From the NCBI RefSeq assembly GCF_014654675.1, contig NZ_BNBC01000041.1:21237-85236 (forward strand): a stretch of DNA of 64,000 nt, written 5' to 3'. The position numbers and the translations under genes are program-made. Shown here piece after piece: positions 7,966 through 16,066 of the stretch. This DNA comes from Streptomyces spiralis (lineage in GTDB: Bacteria; Actinomycetota; Actinomycetes; Streptomycetales; Streptomycetaceae). Below the pieces are notes generated by a model. That model saw nothing but the letters and a program-made list of their open reading frames with translations, had not been told where the DNA came from and did no database searches. Position 1 is the first letter of the stretch; each line of letters starts with the position of its first letter.

Positions 7966-10349
7966 GCGGGCGGACGCGGCTGGCGATGTGTGCCGCGGTG
8001 GCCACGTTGATGGCGGCGTGTGCGCTGCTGCCGCTGGTCTCCTCCGCGGCGTGGCTGGTGCAGGCCGCGCTGCTGCTGGCGGTGCAGTCGGGGGTCGGCG
8101 CGGCGGCCCGGCGGGTGCCGTTGGCCCGGCCGCTGACCGTGGCGGCGCAGGCCCTGGTCACGCTGCTGCTGCTGACCCTGGTCTTCGCCCGGGCCCAGGC
8201 CGTGGCCGGACTGATCCCCGGGCCGGACGCCTTCCGGCACCTGGCCGCCCTGCTCCAGCAGGGCGCGGACGACGTCGGCCGGTACGCGATCCCGGCACCG
8301 CTGAGCGACGGCATCCGGCTGATGCTGGTCGGCGGTGTCCTGCTGATAGGGCTGATCGTGGACGCCGTCGCGGTGACCCTGCGCAGCGCGGCCCCCGCCG
8401 GCCTGCCGCTGCTGGCGCTGTACTCCGTGGCAGCGGGGCTGTCCACCGGCGGGACCGACTGGCTGTGGTTCCTGGTCGCGGCCGCCGGCTATCTGATGCT
8501 GCTGCTGGCCGAGGGCCGGGACCGGCTCTCGCAGTGGGGCCGGGTGTTCAGCGGGGCGTCCCGCGCGGCGGGCGGCGATCCGGCCGGTGCGACGGCACCG
8601 GTGCGCACGGGGCGCCGTATCGGCGCGGTCGCGCTGGGCGTCGCCCTGGTGGTGCCCCTCGCCCTGCCGGGCATGCGCGGCGGGCTGCTGGGCCCCGCGG
8701 GCACCGGCGTCGGCGGGGGTCTCGGGGGCGGCGGAACGATCTCGGCGGTGAACCCGCTGGTGTCGCTGCGGGACAGCCTGAACGTGGACGAGGACCGCAC
8801 GGTCCTGAGCCTGCGCACGACCTCCGAGGACTCCTCCGACCTGTATCTGCGGATCGTGTCCCTGGACGACTTCGACGGCACCACCTGGAAGCCGTCCCAG
8901 CGGCACATCATCGGCGTGCCCGACCCCCTCCCCACCCCGGCCGGGCTCGCCGGCGACGTCAGGCGGTCGGAGATCACCACGTCCATCTCGACGGCGGACT
9001 GGTACGCCCAGGACTGGCTGCCGATGCCGTATCCGCCCAGCGGTGTGCGGGTCAAGGGAAGCTGGCGTTACGAACCCGTGGGCATGACCCTGGTCGGTGA
9101 CCACGGGCAGAACACGCGCGGGCTGTCGTACCAGGTCAGAAGCCTGGACCTGCAGCCGACGGCCGCGCAGCTGGCCGCGGCGCCGGAGCCGTCCGAGGCG
9201 ATCAGGCGCGAGTACACCAAGGTGCCCGACACCCTGCCGGGGCTCGTCGCCAACACCGCGCGGGCGGTGACCGACGGAGCCACGAACCACTATGAGCAGG
9301 CGGTCAAGCTCCAGAACTGGTTCGCCGTGAACGGCGGCTTCCAGTACGACACGCAGGTGGAGGTGGGCAGCGGCTCCGAGGCGATCTCCCGGTTCCTGAG
9401 GTCCAAGCGGGGCTTCTGCGTGCACTTCTCCTTCGCGATGGCCGCGATGGCCCGCACGCTCGGCATTCCCGCCCGGGTCGCGGTCGGCTTCGCGCCCGGC
9501 TCGGCGCAGGGCGACGGCACGATCGCGGTGGGGCTGAAGGACGCCCATGCCTGGCCCGAGCTCTACTTCGAGGGCGTCGGCTGGACCCGTTTCGAGCCGA
9601 CGCCGACCCGCGGCACGGTGCCCTCCTACACCCAGCCGGAGACCTCGGGGACGACCCTGCCGAACCCGGCGGAGCCGTCCCAGCAGGCGAGCACGGCACC
9701 GTCGGCCGCCCCCTCGGCGAGCGCGGGCTGCCCGCCGCAGCTGAAGCGGCTGGGAGAGTGCCCGAGCCCGTCGGCGCAGGCCGCGCTGCCCGTCGACCGC
9801 GGGGGCCCCGGGTGGGGCGCGGTCGCGGCCTGGGCGCTGGCCGGGCTGATCCTCGTCGTGCTGCCGTTGTCGCCGATGCTGTGGCGCAGACGGACGCGGT
9901 CCGTCCGGCTCGGCGCGCACGGGCGGGGCGAGGCGGACACGGCTCCGCACACCCTGGCCGTCTGGCAGGAACTCACCGACACCGCCTGGGACTTCGGGAT
10001 CCTTCCGGACGAGTCGCAGACGCCGCGCAGGGCGGCCGCGCGGATCGTCCGTCTCGGGCACCTCGACCCGGTGACGGCCGAGTCCGTGCACCGGCTGGCC
10101 GATGCCGTGGAACAGGTCCTCTACGCGCCGCGTCCGCGTCCGGTCCCGGGTCTCGCCGAGGACGTACGCCGCGTCACCGCGGGCCTGGGCGCCACGGCCT
10201 CCCGCGGCGCCAGGCTCCGTGCCGTCCTCGCTCCCCGCTCGGCCGCCCGCCTGGCCTGGACGCTCTCGGCCCGCTGGGCCGCCGTGAAGTCCCGCACCGC
10301 GGCCCTGCGCCCGGCCCCACGCAGGCGACCGTCGGGCCAGCAGGGCTGA
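7962..10349 (+). CDS. Membrane-bound transglutaminase-like protein (TgpA type) with C-terminal DUF4129 region
   Basis: The protein has 795 residues. Its N-terminus is highly hydrophobic with about six membrane helices up to roughly residue 235. An extracytoplasmic transglutaminase/protease-like domain follows, with Cys486 (GFCVHFSFAMAAMA) and His529 (DAHAWPELY). The third triad position is Glu545 (TRFEPTP) rather than the usual Asp. Beyond a Ser/Ala/Pro linker is another membrane helix near 625-645, then a cytoplasmic DUF4129-like tail. It completes the MoxR-DUF58-transglutaminase triad common in actinobacteria. The substrate is unknown; an envelope protein is the likely target. The start (GTG 7962) is tied to the overlap described for the 20-codon ORF; an in-frame GTG at 7938 is also possible. 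Confidence 0.9.
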   Translation: MSGRTRLAMCAAVATLMAACALLPLVSSAAWLVQAALLLAVQSGVGAAARRVPLARPLTVAAQALVTLLLLTLVFARAQAVAGLIPGPDAFRHLAALLQQGADDVGRYAIPAPLSDGIRLMLVGGVLLIGLIVDAVAVTLRSAAPAGLPLLALYSVAAGLSTGGTDWLWFLVAAAGYLMLLLAEGRDRLSQWGRVFSGASRAAGGDPAGATAPVRTGRRIGAVALGVALVVPLALPGMRGGLLGPAGTGVGGGLGGGGTISAVNPLVSLRDSLNVDEDRTVLSLRTTSEDSSDLYLRIVSLDDFDGTTWKPSQRHIIGVPDPLPTPAGLAGDVRRSEITTSISTADWYAQDWLPMPYPPSGVRVKGSWRYEPVGMTLVGDHGQNTRGLSYQVRSLDLQPTAAQLAAAPEPSEAIRREYTKVPDTLPGLVANTARAVTDGATNHYEQAVKLQNWFAVNGGFQYDTQVEVGSGSEAISRFLRSKRGFCVHFSFAMAAMARTLGIPARVAVGFAPGSAQGDGTIAVGLKDAHAWPELYFEGVGWTRFEPTPTRGTVPSYTQPETSGTTLPNPAEPSQQASTAPSAAPSASAGCPPQLKRLGECPSPSAQAALPVDRGGPGWGAVAAWALAGLILVVLPLSPMLWRRRTRSVRLGAHGRGEADTAPHTLAVWQELTDTAWDFGILPDESQTPRRAAARIVRLGHLDPVTAESVHRLADAVEQVLYAPRPRPVPGLAEDVRRVTAGLGATASRGARLRAVLAPRSAARLAWTLSARWAAVKSRTAALRPAPRRRPSGQQG

Positions 10350-10382
10350 CAGCAGGGCTGAGCGCGCCAAGGCCGAGCGCGT

Positions 10383-10410
10383 CCGGGGGGCACCGGTCGG
10401 TGCCCCCCGG
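10383..10410 (+). terminator. Hairpin downstream of the transglutaminase gene
   Basis: A perfect 12-bp stem (CCGGGGGGCACC pairing with GGTGCCCCCCGG) closes a 4-nt loop 34 nt after the stop of the upstream operon. It is a stable GC-rich hairpin without a T-tract, typical of Streptomyces terminators. Confidence 0.7.
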
Positions 10411-10501
10411 ATGGTGTGACGGAAAAGCCGTGGGAGGGGCCTCAGCGGGACAAGAGGACCGCGGAGGACCGCAGCGGGACACGAGTGACGGGGTACGAGC
10501 A

Positions 10502-10532
10502 AGGGGCCGGCCACCCTCGGTGACCGGCCCCT
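10502..10532. terminator. Second hairpin between convergent genes
   Basis: A 12-bp stem with one mismatch (AGGGGCCGGCCA against TGACCGGCCCCT) and a 7-nt loop lies 28 nt downstream of the minus-strand DUF3040 gene. It probably terminates that gene and may work in both directions. Confidence 0.65.
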
Positions 10533-10559
10533 CGGCACGGCTGGAGTTCTGCTGCGGGG

Positions 10560-10952
10560 TCAGTGCCCCTGCTGCTCGTCGCGGCGGCGCTGCCAGCGCT
10601 CCTCGATACGGTCCATCATGGAGCGCTTCGCACGGGCCTGACCGCGGCCCTGCGGGCCGCCGACGGGCCGCTCGCCCGGCTTGGGTGCCTTGCGCCAGCC
10701 GGTCACGGCCAGCAGGGCGCAGCCCAGCATCACCAGGAAGCCCACGACGCTCACCCAGTAGTACGGGACGATCACACCTGCCATGAGGAGCGCGATACCC
10801 ACGAGGAAGCCCGCCACCGCCTGGTAGACCCGCCGCCGGGTGTACGTACGCAGCCCGCTTCCCTCGAGCGCCGACGCGAACTTGGGATCTTCGGCGTACA
10901 GCGCTCGCTCCATCTGCTCGAGCATGCGCTGCTCGTGCTCCGAGAGCGGCAC
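10560..10952 (-). CDS. DUF3040 small membrane protein
   Basis: This 130-residue protein starts with the family signature PLSEHEQRMLEQMERALYAEDPKFASAL. It has two membrane segments at about 45-85 (AVAGFLVGIALLMAGVIVPYYW and SVVGFLVMLGCALLAVTG) and a basic C-terminal tail (RSMMDRIEERWQRRRDEQ). DUF3040 proteins are widespread in actinobacteria and uncharacterised. The GTG at 10952 is preceded by GAGGAGG at 5 nt. In-frame sequence upstream is not conserved in character. The expected location is the cytoplasmic membrane with both ends inside. Confidence 0.9.
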   Translation of the reverse strand: MPLSEHEQRMLEQMERALYAEDPKFASALEGSGLRTYTRRRVYQAVAGFLVGIALLMAGVIVPYYWVSVVGFLVMLGCALLAVTGWRKAPKPGERPVGGPQGRGQARAKRSMMDRIEERWQRRRDEQQGH

Positions 10953-11266
10953 GGAGTCCTCCTCATCGTGCAGTCGCCGGGGCGACCCGGGGGGTCCCTT
11001 CAGGATAGGCAGGGAATCGCCCCCGTGAAACCCGCCCCTCTGCGCCAATTGGCCAACCGCACCCGCCACGACGGACCCGGCTCGCTGAGGCTTCCATTCC
11101 CCGGCGGCCGACCCGTCATGCCGGGCGGTCTCCCTCGATCATACGGCGCACGGGCCCGGATCGGGGGGCCTGTGGCGGACTCCATGCCCGCCCCCACCGC
11201 GGCCCGATCGACGCCCGGACCACGGCGGTGACCACCGCTGAAGCCGTTTCGGGACGCCCGGGGCGC
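10953..11266. other. Intergenic region upstream of the DUF3040 gene
   Basis: This 314-bp stretch separates the methyltransferase gene stop from the DUF3040 start on the same strand. It presumably holds a terminator for the former and a promoter for the latter. I see a short palindromic CCAATTGG core at about 11045-11052 and no clear hairpin or gene. Confidence 0.4.
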
Positions 11267-12094
11267 TCAGGCCCCGGTGGCGCCCCGGGTCTCACCGAGG
11301 ACGTGGAGCTGTGTGGCCACGGAGTGGAAGGCGGGGAGCTCGGCCGCCGCCGCCTCCAGCTTCAGCAGCGCGTCCAGCGCCGCGGGCTCGGTGTCCACCA
11401 GCACGCCGGGCACCAGGTCGGCGAAGACCCGCACGCCGTGCACCGCGCCGATCCGCAGCCCCGCGCCCTCGACGAGGGCGGTGAGCTGCTCGGCGGTGAA
11501 GCGGCGCGGCATCGGGTCGCCCTGCCCCCAGCGCCCGTCGGGGTCGGCGAGGGCCCGCCGCGCGTCCGTGAAGTGGCCGGCCAGCGCGCGGGCGAGCACG
11601 GCGCCGCCGAGACCCGACGCGAGCAGGCTGAGCACCCCCTCCTCGCGCAGCGCGGCGACCGCGTTGCGCACGCCCTCGGCGGGGTCGTCGACGTACTCCA
11701 GGACCCCGTGGCAGAGCACGGCGTCGTACCCGCCGCGCTCGACCACGTCGAACAGGCCGTGGGCGTCGCCCTGCACGCCCCGCACCCGGTCGGCCACGTC
11801 CGCCTCGGCGGCGCGGCGCTCCAGCGCGAACAGCGCGTTGGGGCTGGGGTCGACGACGGTGACGCGGTGGCCGAGGCGGGCGACGGGCACGGCGAAGTTG
11901 CCGCTGCCGCCGCCGGTGTCGAGGACGTCCAGCGACTCCCGGCCCGTGGCCTTGACCAGCCGGTCCAGGGCCTCTCGCAGGACCTCCCAGACCACGGCGG
12001 TACGGAGCGAGGCGCGGGTCCCCGAGGGGCCGGAGCGCAGCGGCGCCGATTGAGGGTGGTGGTGGGAGACGGGAGGGCGCATCGGGTCCGACAC
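11267..12094 (-). CDS. Class I SAM-dependent methyltransferase
   Basis: This is a 275-residue Rossmann-fold methyltransferase. SAM motif I is VLDTGGGSGNFAVPVA near residue 56, motif II is VTVVDPSPNAL, and the post-motif region is DAVLCHGVLEYVDDPAEGVRNAVAALREEG. The C-terminal third (RRFTAEQLTALVEGAGLRI) is the substrate-side cap. The substrate is unknown, and the protein resembles SmtA/UbiE-like enzymes in general form. The start is the GTG at 12094, with GAGGAG 9 nt upstream. The first 30 residues are low complexity, so a later start is possible. It lies downstream of the HEPN-like gene but is separated from it by 252 bp. Confidence 0.85.
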   Translation of the reverse strand: MSDPMRPPVSHHHPQSAPLRSGPSGTRASLRTAVVWEVLREALDRLVKATGRESLDVLDTGGGSGNFAVPVARLGHRVTVVDPSPNALFALERRAAEADVADRVRGVQGDAHGLFDVVERGGYDAVLCHGVLEYVDDPAEGVRNAVAALREEGVLSLLASGLGGAVLARALAGHFTDARRALADPDGRWGQGDPMPRRFTAEQLTALVEGAGLRIGAVHGVRVFADLVPGVLVDTEPAALDALLKLEAAAAELPAFHSVATQLHVLGETRGATGA

Positions 12095-12200
12095 GGCAGT
12101 TGACTCCTCGAGGCGGCACCGCCTCTTGCACGGCGGGGCGATCGGGCTGCCCCCTCCGCCCGGGGCACGGGAGGCGGGAGGCTTCAGGCGTCTTCCACCC

Positions 12201-12267
12201 TATTGCCTCCGACGCCCTGTACGCCCATTGCCTCCGGCGCCCTGTCCATTGCCTTCCGCGCCCTGTC
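12201..12267. repeat. Three 21-bp repeats between the HEPN-like and methyltransferase genes
   Basis: Copies at 12201-12221, 12226-12246 and 12247-12267 share the core ATTGCCTCCGGCGCCCTGT with a few changes. The second and third are directly abutting, while 4 bp separate the first two. They lie upstream of the methyltransferase gene, in DNA otherwise empty of genes. They could be protein-binding iterons or a simple slippage product. Confidence 0.6.
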
Positions 12268-12346
12268 CGCCCGCCGCGTCCGCCCTGCCGGCTCCTGTGA
12301 CGCCGCGGCCCCGGGACCCCGCGGACCCCGCGCCCCCTGGGACGGC

Positions 12347-12958
12347 TCAGCCCGCGTCCGGCATGTCGTGCCGGACCTCGCGCCGCGCGTCGTACCCGGT
12401 GTCGTGCCGGGCGTCGTGTGCGGGGCGGGCGGTGCCGGGCTCGGCGGCGTCCTGGCGCGGCTGGGGCAGCACCGGCTGGAGGACCAGCATCCGCTCGACG
12501 ATGCGGATGAACATCGCCACGTCCCGTATCAGGTCGTCGGCGTCCCGCCGGCCCGCCGCGCCCTGGACCCCGGCCTCGGCCAGGGCGCGGCGGCGCGCGC
12601 CCGCGGCGAACAGCGCGCTCCACTCGGTGAGTTCGGGCGCGATCTCGGGGAGCACCTCCCAGGCGCTGCGGATGCGCGCCCGGCGCCGGGATGTGGGCTC
12701 GGGGCGCGCCCGCGCGGCGAGCACGGCGGCGGCGGTACGCAGGGCGGCCAGGTGGGCGGTCGCGTAGCGCTCGTTGGGCGTTTCCAGGACGGCGGCCTCT
12801 TCCAGCCCCGCGCGGGCCTTGGCGAGCAGGTCGAGAGCGGCGGGCGGGGCCGTCGCCCGGCGGAGCACGGGGTGCACGTCGCTCGCCGGGCCGGTCAGTG
12901 AGGGGGCAGGGCCGGTGGCGCGGCGCCGGCGGGCGGCGGCTGCGGACGGGTTGGCCAT
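12347..12958 (-). CDS. SAV_6107-family HEPN-domain protein
   Basis: This predicted all-alpha protein of 203 residues matches what I remember of the actinobacterial SAV_6107 HEPN family. An N-terminal Arg/Ala/Pro-rich segment of about 35 residues precedes a helical core (ALDLLAKARAGLEEAAVLETPNERYATAHLAALRTAAAVLAARA). The conserved RSAWEVLPEIAPELTEWSALFAAGARRRALAEAG follows. The C-terminus is a His/Asp/Arg-rich tail. HEPN domains often bind nucleotides or cleave RNA, but I do not see a convincing RxxxxH active site, so RNase activity is not claimed. The ATG at 12958 follows AGGAGG by 6 nt, a very strong ribosome-binding site. Confidence 0.8.
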   Translation of the reverse strand: MANPSAAAARRRRATGPAPSLTGPASDVHPVLRRATAPPAALDLLAKARAGLEEAAVLETPNERYATAHLAALRTAAAVLAARARPEPTSRRRARIRSAWEVLPEIAPELTEWSALFAAGARRRALAEAGVQGAAGRRDADDLIRDVAMFIRIVERMLVLQPVLPQPRQDAAEPGTARPAHDARHDTGYDARREVRHDMPDAG

Positions 12959-13048
12959 GACGAACCTCCTGTCGTCTGGGTGACGGCACAGGTGCCGTAT
13001 GTGCCCATCGTGAGGTATGCCACTGACAATCCGTTCTGACCTGGGCCT

Positions 13049-13095
13049 TTGCTTCGATCGCACATTCGGTATAGCTTTTGCACTGACCAGTCAGT
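13049..13095 (+). promoter_or_regulatory. Candidate promoter and TetR-type operator of the ABC/YhgE/TetR operon
   Basis: TTGCTT (13049-13054) and TATAGC (13070-13075), 15 bp apart, make a plausible but short-spaced promoter. Immediately downstream, 13082-13095 reads ACTGACCAGTCAGT, an inverted repeat matching at 6 of 7 positions per arm. The last gene of the operon encodes a TetR regulator, so autoregulation at this site is a natural inference. Confidence 0.55.
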
Positions 13096-13120
13096 TCAAA
13101 AACTCGGGGAGGGGGGAGCC

Positions 13121-13870
13121 GTGGACGACACGGCGCACGGCCTCGGGGTCAGGGCCCGCGGCTTCGGACTGCGCGGGCCCCGCGGCTGGGCGTTCCGCGA
13201 CGTGGACCTCGACGCGGAGCCCGGTTCGCTGATCGCGGTCGAGGGCCCGTCCGGCTCCGGCCGTACCTGCCTGCTGCTCGCGCTCACGGGGCGGATGCGG
13301 CCCACGGACGGGATGGCCGAGGTGGGCGGCTTCAGGCCGCCCCGGCAGATGTCCGCCCTGCGCCGGGTCAGCGCGCTCGCCAACGTCTCCGGTGTCACCG
13401 ACCTGGAACCGGCCCTGACCGTCGGGGAGCACCTGCGTGAACGGGCGCTGCTGCGGCGGGCGTTCGGCTCCGCTCCGCGCGCGCTGCTGCGCTCGCCCGG
13501 ACGACGGCGGGCCGAGGGGAAGCGCCTGATCGACACCGCGCTGGAGGCCGCCCGTCTCGACGTCGGGACGCTGCCCAAGGGCGCCCGCACCGCCGTACGC
13601 GACCTGGAGCGCGCGGAGGCGCTGCGCCTGTCCGTCGCCCTCGCGCTGATGTCCGGGCCGCGGCTGCTCGCCGTCGACGACACCGACTACAAGCTCCGGC
13701 CGTCCGAACGGTCCGAGACCTGGGCGCTGTTGAGGTCCGTCGCCGAGTCCGGGACGACCGTGCTCGCGGTCTGCGGAGAGGCGCCGGAAGGGGCACGGAC
13801 CGTCTCCACCAGGCCGTCCCGGAAGAAGAAGGAGGCGGCCGATGCGCCCGCCGAGACTGGCCGCTCTTGA
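13121..13870 (+). CDS. Degenerate ABC-type ATP-binding protein
   Basis: The 249-residue protein has the ABC nucleotide-binding fold, but the key residues are altered. Walker A reads GPSGSGRT, with Arg in place of the catalytic Lys. The Walker B region reads PRLLAVDDTD, with Asp where the catalytic Glu is expected. I find no LSGGQ signature; the equivalent position appears to be ERAEALRLSVALAL. The start is the GTG at 13121 after GGGAGGGGGGA. The 3' end overlaps the YhgE gene by 29 bp, so the two are translated together. It may bind ATP weakly or serve structurally with the YhgE protein. An active importer or exporter ATPase seems unlikely from the motifs. Confidence 0.8.
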   Translation: MDDTAHGLGVRARGFGLRGPRGWAFRDVDLDAEPGSLIAVEGPSGSGRTCLLLALTGRMRPTDGMAEVGGFRPPRQMSALRRVSALANVSGVTDLEPALTVGEHLRERALLRRAFGSAPRALLRSPGRRRAEGKRLIDTALEAARLDVGTLPKGARTAVRDLERAEALRLSVALALMSGPRLLAVDDTDYKLRPSERSETWALLRSVAESGTTVLAVCGEAPEGARTVSTRPSRKKKEAADAPAETGRS

Positions 13871-15929
13871 GCTGAGGCGGTTCGGGCGCGGCAGGCTGCC
13901 GCGCGCCGCACTGGTCGCGCTCCTGGTGCTGCCGCTGCTGTACGGCGCCCTGTACCTGTGGTCCTTCTGGGACCCGTACGGCCACCTTGACCGCATCCCC
14001 GTGGCCCTCGTCGACGACGACCAGGGGGCCACCGCCGGCGGCCGGAGGATCACGGCAGGCGACGACCTGACCGAGGGGCTGCTGGAGAGCGAGGTCTTCG
14101 ACTGGCACCGGGTGAGCGCCGACGAGGCCCGCCGGGGCGTGGAGGACGGCACCTACTACCTGTCGCTGACCGTGCCCGCCGACTTCAGCAGGCGCATCGC
14201 CTCCAGCGCGGGCGACTCCCCGGAGACCGGCGCGCTCCGGGTCCGTACGAACGACGCCAACAACTACATCGTCGGGCAGATCTCCAAGACGGTGTTCAAC
14301 GAGGTGCGCACGGCCGCCTCCACCAAGGCCTCGCGGTCCTTCCTGGACCGGATCTTCGTCTCGTTCTCCGACATCCACGGCCGGACGGTGAAGGCCGCGA
14401 AGGGCGCCGATCGGCTCAGCGGCGGCATCGGCAAGGCGGAGAAGGGCTCCAAGGACCTCGCCGACGGGCTGGCCGACGCCAAGAAGGGCAGCGGCAAGCT
14501 GTCCAAGGGCCTGAAGAAGCTCGACACCGGGGCGGGCGACCTGGAGGACGGCTCCCGGCAGGTGGCCGACGGCACGCGGACCCTGGCCGACCGGGTCAAC
14601 ACCGTGCACGGCAAGGTGGGCCCCTTCCTGAAGGACAACGAGAAGACGATCGGCGACTCCGCCCGGCTGGTCGCCGACTCGGCCAAGGCGATCCGCCACA
14701 ACCTCGACACGCTGGTGAAGAGCGCACCGGGCGCCGCAAAGGGAGCCCACGCGGCCTCCACCGTCCTGGACGACGTCTACACGCGGCGCTGCGCGCGGCC
14801 CGCCGTCCTGCCCGACCCCGCCTGCCCCGACCTGAAGAAGGCCGAGGAGGCCGCCGCGGACGTGGCCGGCATCGCCGACGACGTCAACACACTGATCGCG
14901 GACAACGACGGCGACCTGAAGAAGCTCGACACGAACCTCGCCGGCCTCCAGAAGCAGGCCCAGGCCCTCGCCGACCGCGCACCCCACCTCTCCGAGGACG
15001 TCGACGACGCCGTGAAGAGGATCAACAAGCTGAACGAGGGCGCCGGCAAGGTCGCCGCGGGCGCGAAGAAGCTGCACACCGGGCTCGGTACGGCCAAGTC
15101 CGGAGCGGCGGGTCTCGACAAGGGCGTCGGCACGCTGCGGACGGGCGCCGAGGACCTCAACGGGGGCATCTACAAGCTGGCCGACGGCTCCGGCAGGCTC
15201 GCCGGCGGGCTGCACGACGGAGCGGAACGGATCCCGGACTACGACAAGAAGGGCCGCGACCGGCGCACCGGCGTCATGGCCGACCCGGTGCGGCTGGCCG
15301 CGCAGGACCTGCACCACGCGCCGAACTACGGCACCGGCTTCGCCCCCTACTTCATCCCGTTGTCCCTGTGGGTGGGCGCCATGGTGGCGTACATGCTGAT
15401 CCCGCCGATGAACCGGCGCGCGCTCGCGGTCGGCGCCTCCTCGTGGCGGATCGCGCTGGCGGGCTGGCTGCCGGTGGCCGCGGTCGGGGTGCTGCAGACG
15501 GCGGCCCTGATGGCGGTGCTGCACTGGGCGATCGGCCTGGAGATGACCCGCGCGGGAGGGACTATCGCCTTCCTGTTCCTGGTGGCGGCGTGCTTCGCGG
15601 CGATCGTGCAGTGGCTGAACGCGCGCTTCGGTCCCGCGGGCCGGATCCTGGTCCTCGCCCTGCTGATGCTCCAACTGACGTCCGCGGGCGGCACCTATCC
15701 CGTGCAGACGAGTCCGGGCTTCTTCAACGCGCTCCACCCGTTCCTGCCGATGAGTTACGTCGTCGACGCCCTCAGGCGGCTGATCACGGGCGGCGGCCTC
15801 GCCCCGGTCTGGACGGCCTGCGCGGTGCTGGCGGGCTTCACCGCCGCCGCGCTCGCGCTGACCGCCGTGGCGGCCCGGCGCCGGCAGGTGTGGACCCTGG
15901 ACCGGCTGCACCCGGAGCTGAGCCTGTGA
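13842..15929 (+). CDS. YhgE/Pip-family membrane protein
   Basis: This is a 695-residue membrane protein. One N-terminal membrane helix (about 22-42) is followed by a large extracytoplasmic domain. That domain contains the family's repeated glycine-punctuated helices (ADGLADAKKGSGKLSKGLKKLDTGAGDLEDGSRQVADG) over roughly residues 185-460. Five or so membrane helices lie at the C-terminus (about 500-685). The fold resembles ABC-2 type permeases with a long coiled-coil insertion. The family includes phage infection protein Pip and proteins linked to type VII/ESX-like or lipid export; the substrate is unknown. It follows an ABC-like ATPase and precedes a TetR gene with a GTGA overlap. Confidence 0.9.
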   Translation: MRPPRLAALELRRFGRGRLPRAALVALLVLPLLYGALYLWSFWDPYGHLDRIPVALVDDDQGATAGGRRITAGDDLTEGLLESEVFDWHRVSADEARRGVEDGTYYLSLTVPADFSRRIASSAGDSPETGALRVRTNDANNYIVGQISKTVFNEVRTAASTKASRSFLDRIFVSFSDIHGRTVKAAKGADRLSGGIGKAEKGSKDLADGLADAKKGSGKLSKGLKKLDTGAGDLEDGSRQVADGTRTLADRVNTVHGKVGPFLKDNEKTIGDSARLVADSAKAIRHNLDTLVKSAPGAAKGAHAASTVLDDVYTRRCARPAVLPDPACPDLKKAEEAAADVAGIADDVNTLIADNDGDLKKLDTNLAGLQKQAQALADRAPHLSEDVDDAVKRINKLNEGAGKVAAGAKKLHTGLGTAKSGAAGLDKGVGTLRTGAEDLNGGIYKLADGSGRLAGGLHDGAERIPDYDKKGRDRRTGVMADPVRLAAQDLHHAPNYGTGFAPYFIPLSLWVGAMVAYMLIPPMNRRALAVGASSWRIALAGWLPVAAVGVLQTAALMAVLHWAIGLEMTRAGGTIAFLFLVAACFAAIVQWLNARFGPAGRILVLALLMLQLTSAGGTYPVQTSPGFFNALHPFLPMSYVVDALRRLITGGGLAPVWTACAVLAGFTAAALALTAVAARRRQVWTLDRLHPELSL

Positions 15930-16066
15930 GCCCGCCACCGCCCGCACCGTCCGCGCCGCCACCCGCGCCGCCACCGGCACCACCTGTACCACCAGCGGCG
16001 CCGTCACCCGCCCCACCGGCCGTACCGGCCGAGGACCCGGCCGGCGTTCCTGTGAGAATCAGGGCC

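Noticed and set aside
12347..12958. Toxin-antitoxin or defence module with the HEPN-like protein
   Set aside because: No nucleotidyltransferase-type antitoxin is adjacent and no RxxxxH active site is evident. It looks like a conserved housekeeping gene of actinobacteria.
13395..16016. Minus-strand open frame of 873 codons opposite the YhgE gene
   Set aside because: The composition is Arg/Gly/Val/Glu-rich without motifs. The plus-strand YhgE protein fits its family along the full length.
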